DNA from: Clostridiales bacterium UBA3680
GTDB taxonomy: Bacteria > Bacillota > Clostridia > Lachnospirales > CAG-274
Direction: 5' to 3'
NCBI GenBank assembly: GCA_002372875.1
Contig: DFJD01000120.1
Location: 1 to 24,724 of the forward strand
Length of the DNA: 24,724 bases
The notes beneath the pieces are model-generated. The model worked only from the letters and a program-made list of their open reading frames with translations, had not been told where the DNA came from and searched no databases. A program made the translations under genes and the position numbers. Below, one piece after another: positions 23,614-24,724 of the stretch (position 1 is its first letter; the number at the start of each line of letters is the position of its first letter).

Positions 23614-24672
23614 ATGAAAATTTCGGGAAAGATTTTAATGCTGATCATTATACTATCTATGGTTTCCGTTACTTATGCCAATGATACCGATGTGTTTTAT
23701 GATGATTTTTCGGGGCTTGATTTAGACCGCTCTAAATGGCTGACGGCAGAAAAGAACTGGGGCGGTACGGTTATCGAGGATGGGAAAACTGTTGATTACA
23801 ATGGGGGTGTTATAGCGGAAAATGTTCATTTGCAGGACGGGAAGCTGATTTTTACGGGTTGCGGCAATTTTTATGAGGAATCCAAAAAGGGAATAAATCG
23901 GAACGGCACTTATCGGGATAATGGTAAAAGGTGCGGTGGTGCAATAGCAACAAGTGATTATTTTGCATCTGGAAGTTACGAGATATATGCAAAGATCTCT
24001 CCGGAACTTGGCTGCTGCAGTGCAATGTGGACTTTTGAATACGAAGAAGACTATTCGGGGGATGAACTGAAAGTCACAAATCACGAGATAGATATAGAGT
24101 TTCCGGGTCGGGATGAAAATAACGAACCGAGCCTTTCTAACTGCCTGTGTACCACATGGGTGGGCGAGGGTGAAGACGAACACAAAACGGCCTCTCCGTA
24201 TTGCGGAGATCAGACGGACGGTAAATTCCATACCTATAGATTTGACTGGCACACAGGAGATGAAGATCAAGTGCCGAGGGTGGAGTATTATTTTGATGAT
24301 GAACTTGTTTATACATCTTATGAATATGTCCCGACAAATGCAGGCCGTTTGTGGCTTGGCTTGTGGTTTCCGCGGTATTGGGCCGGTACTCCCGATTTCG
24401 ATAAGACAAATTTTGAGATAGATTATGTAAAAATAACTCCTTTTCACGAAAAGGGTGATAGAGAACAAAATGAGTCCTATCCCGATAGCGGATGGAGAAG
24501 AAACAATATCGTCAGAGGAGATGTAAACGGAGATAACAGCGTTGATCTGCGGGATGTTATTGCGATAGAAAAGAAAAATGTAACAGGCTATAACGCAAAT
24601 GCCGATGTCAATGACGATGAAAAATCGGACAGTAAGGATGCAGGAATGATTTTGAAAAGTTTGTTCTATTGA
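23614..24672 (+). CDS. Secreted GH16 endo-beta-glucanase with dockerin
   Basis: The protein is 352 aa and extracellular. Signal peptide is 1-22 (Y-A then N-D). The GH16 jelly-roll covers about 26-282, with the catalytic motif H-E-I-D-I-E-F (157-163): nucleophile Glu158, helper Asp160, acid/base Glu162. The E-I-D-I-E form without an inserted residue is the lichenase/laminarinase plan, so beta-1,3(-1,4)-glucans are likely substrates; the exact one cannot be read. After a short linker, a dockerin (about 303-352) has two proper Ca loops, D-V-N-G-D-N-S-V-D-L-R-D and D-V-N-D-D-E-K-S-D-S-K-D. GGAGG (23605-23609) precedes the ATG. It is monocistronic and followed by a dispersed repeat at the window edge. 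Its dockerin differs clearly from the pectate lyase one. Confidence 0.93.
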   Translation: MKISGKILMLIIILSMVSVTYANDTDVFYDDFSGLDLDRSKWLTAEKNWGGTVIEDGKTVDYNGGVIAENVHLQDGKLIFTGCGNFYEESKKGINRNGTYRDNGKRCGGAIATSDYFASGSYEIYAKISPELGCCSAMWTFEYEEDYSGDELKVTNHEIDIEFPGRDENNEPSLSNCLCTTWVGEGEDEHKTASPYCGDQTDGKFHTYRFDWHTGDEDQVPRVEYYFDDELVYTSYEYVPTNAGRLWLGLWFPRYWAGTPDFDKTNFEIDYVKITPFHEKGDREQNESYPDSGWRRNNIVRGDVNGDNSVDLRDVIAIEKKNVTGYNANADVNDDEKSDSKDAGMILKSLFY

Positions 24673-24702
24673 ATAATACTGGGTATGCTGATATTTGACA
24701 GG

Positions 24703-24724
24703 TTAAGGAACCACTGATTAATTA
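24703..24724 (+). repeat. Dispersed repeat, cut by the window edge
   Basis: TTAAGGAACCACTGATTAAT, the core of the repeat in plus orientation, begins 30 bp after the GH16 stop and runs off the window. Confidence 0.65.

Noticed and set aside
23722..24468. 248-codon open frame antisense to the GH16 gene
   Set aside because: The plus-strand frame has a signal peptide, the GH16 catalytic motif and a dockerin; the antisense product is Cys/Ile/Arg-rich with no start signal or recognisable domain.
1..24724. CRISPR array, tRNA or rRNA genes, integrase or prophage genes
   Set aside because: No regularly spaced direct repeats, no tRNA cloverleaf or rRNA sequence, and no recombinase or phage-like frames were seen on either strand.

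Overview
The window looks like chromosome from a low-to-mid GC, anaerobic, fibre-degrading Firmicute of the Ruminococcus/Oscillospiraceae type. This rests on two secreted polysaccharidases with C-terminal dockerins (a PL1 pectate lyase and a GH16 endo-glucanase), Gram-positive AGGAGG ribosome binding sites, GTG/TTG starts and the ylxM-ffh-rpsP-khpA and rplM-rpsI gene orders. The dockerins imply a cellulosome elsewhere in the genome. Species assignment is inference.

Layout. 1-117: partial dispersed repeat, then a terminator. 248-994: DUF3592-type membrane protein. 1076-8259, plus strand: pyk-purM-purN-purD followed 12 bp later by a secreted dockerin pectate lyase, all before one bidirectional terminator (8281-8327). 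8348-12741, minus strand: four-gene operon (M13-type lipoprotein metallopeptidase, BcrA-like ABC ATPase, two small ABC-2 permeases). 12882-12970: divergent promoters. 13008-16450: unusual two-gene amino-acid-type ABC importer. Its ATPase carries a C-terminal RsbW/GHKL-like domain, and its permease carries substrate-binding half-domains in the order lobe2-lobe1-lobe2-lobe1. 16532-16948, minus: small P-loop ATPase. 17209-17649: unknown single-pass membrane protein. 17763-18287: luxS. 18393-20666: ylxM-ffh-rpsP-khpA behind a consensus promoter that overlaps a perfect inverted repeat. 20717-21877: STAS-APH kinase fusion just behind a terminator. 21905-22920: rplM-rpsI with a structured leader. 23031-23410: frameshifted remnant of a secreted protein. 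23614-24672: GH16-dockerin enzyme, then another repeat copy at the edge.

How it works together. Most of the window is housekeeping (glycolysis, purine synthesis, protein targeting, translation) with accessory modules inserted between conserved blocks. A short palindromic element built on AAGGAACCACTGATTAATT recurs at transcription-unit boundaries (95-117, 12751-12787, 16447-16474, 17081-17112, 24703-24724, and a doubtful relative at 20096-20140).

The best candidates for something undescribed are the importer at 13008-16450, the peptidase-exporter operon, the STAS-kinase, and the operator-like palindrome ahead of ylxM-ffh.
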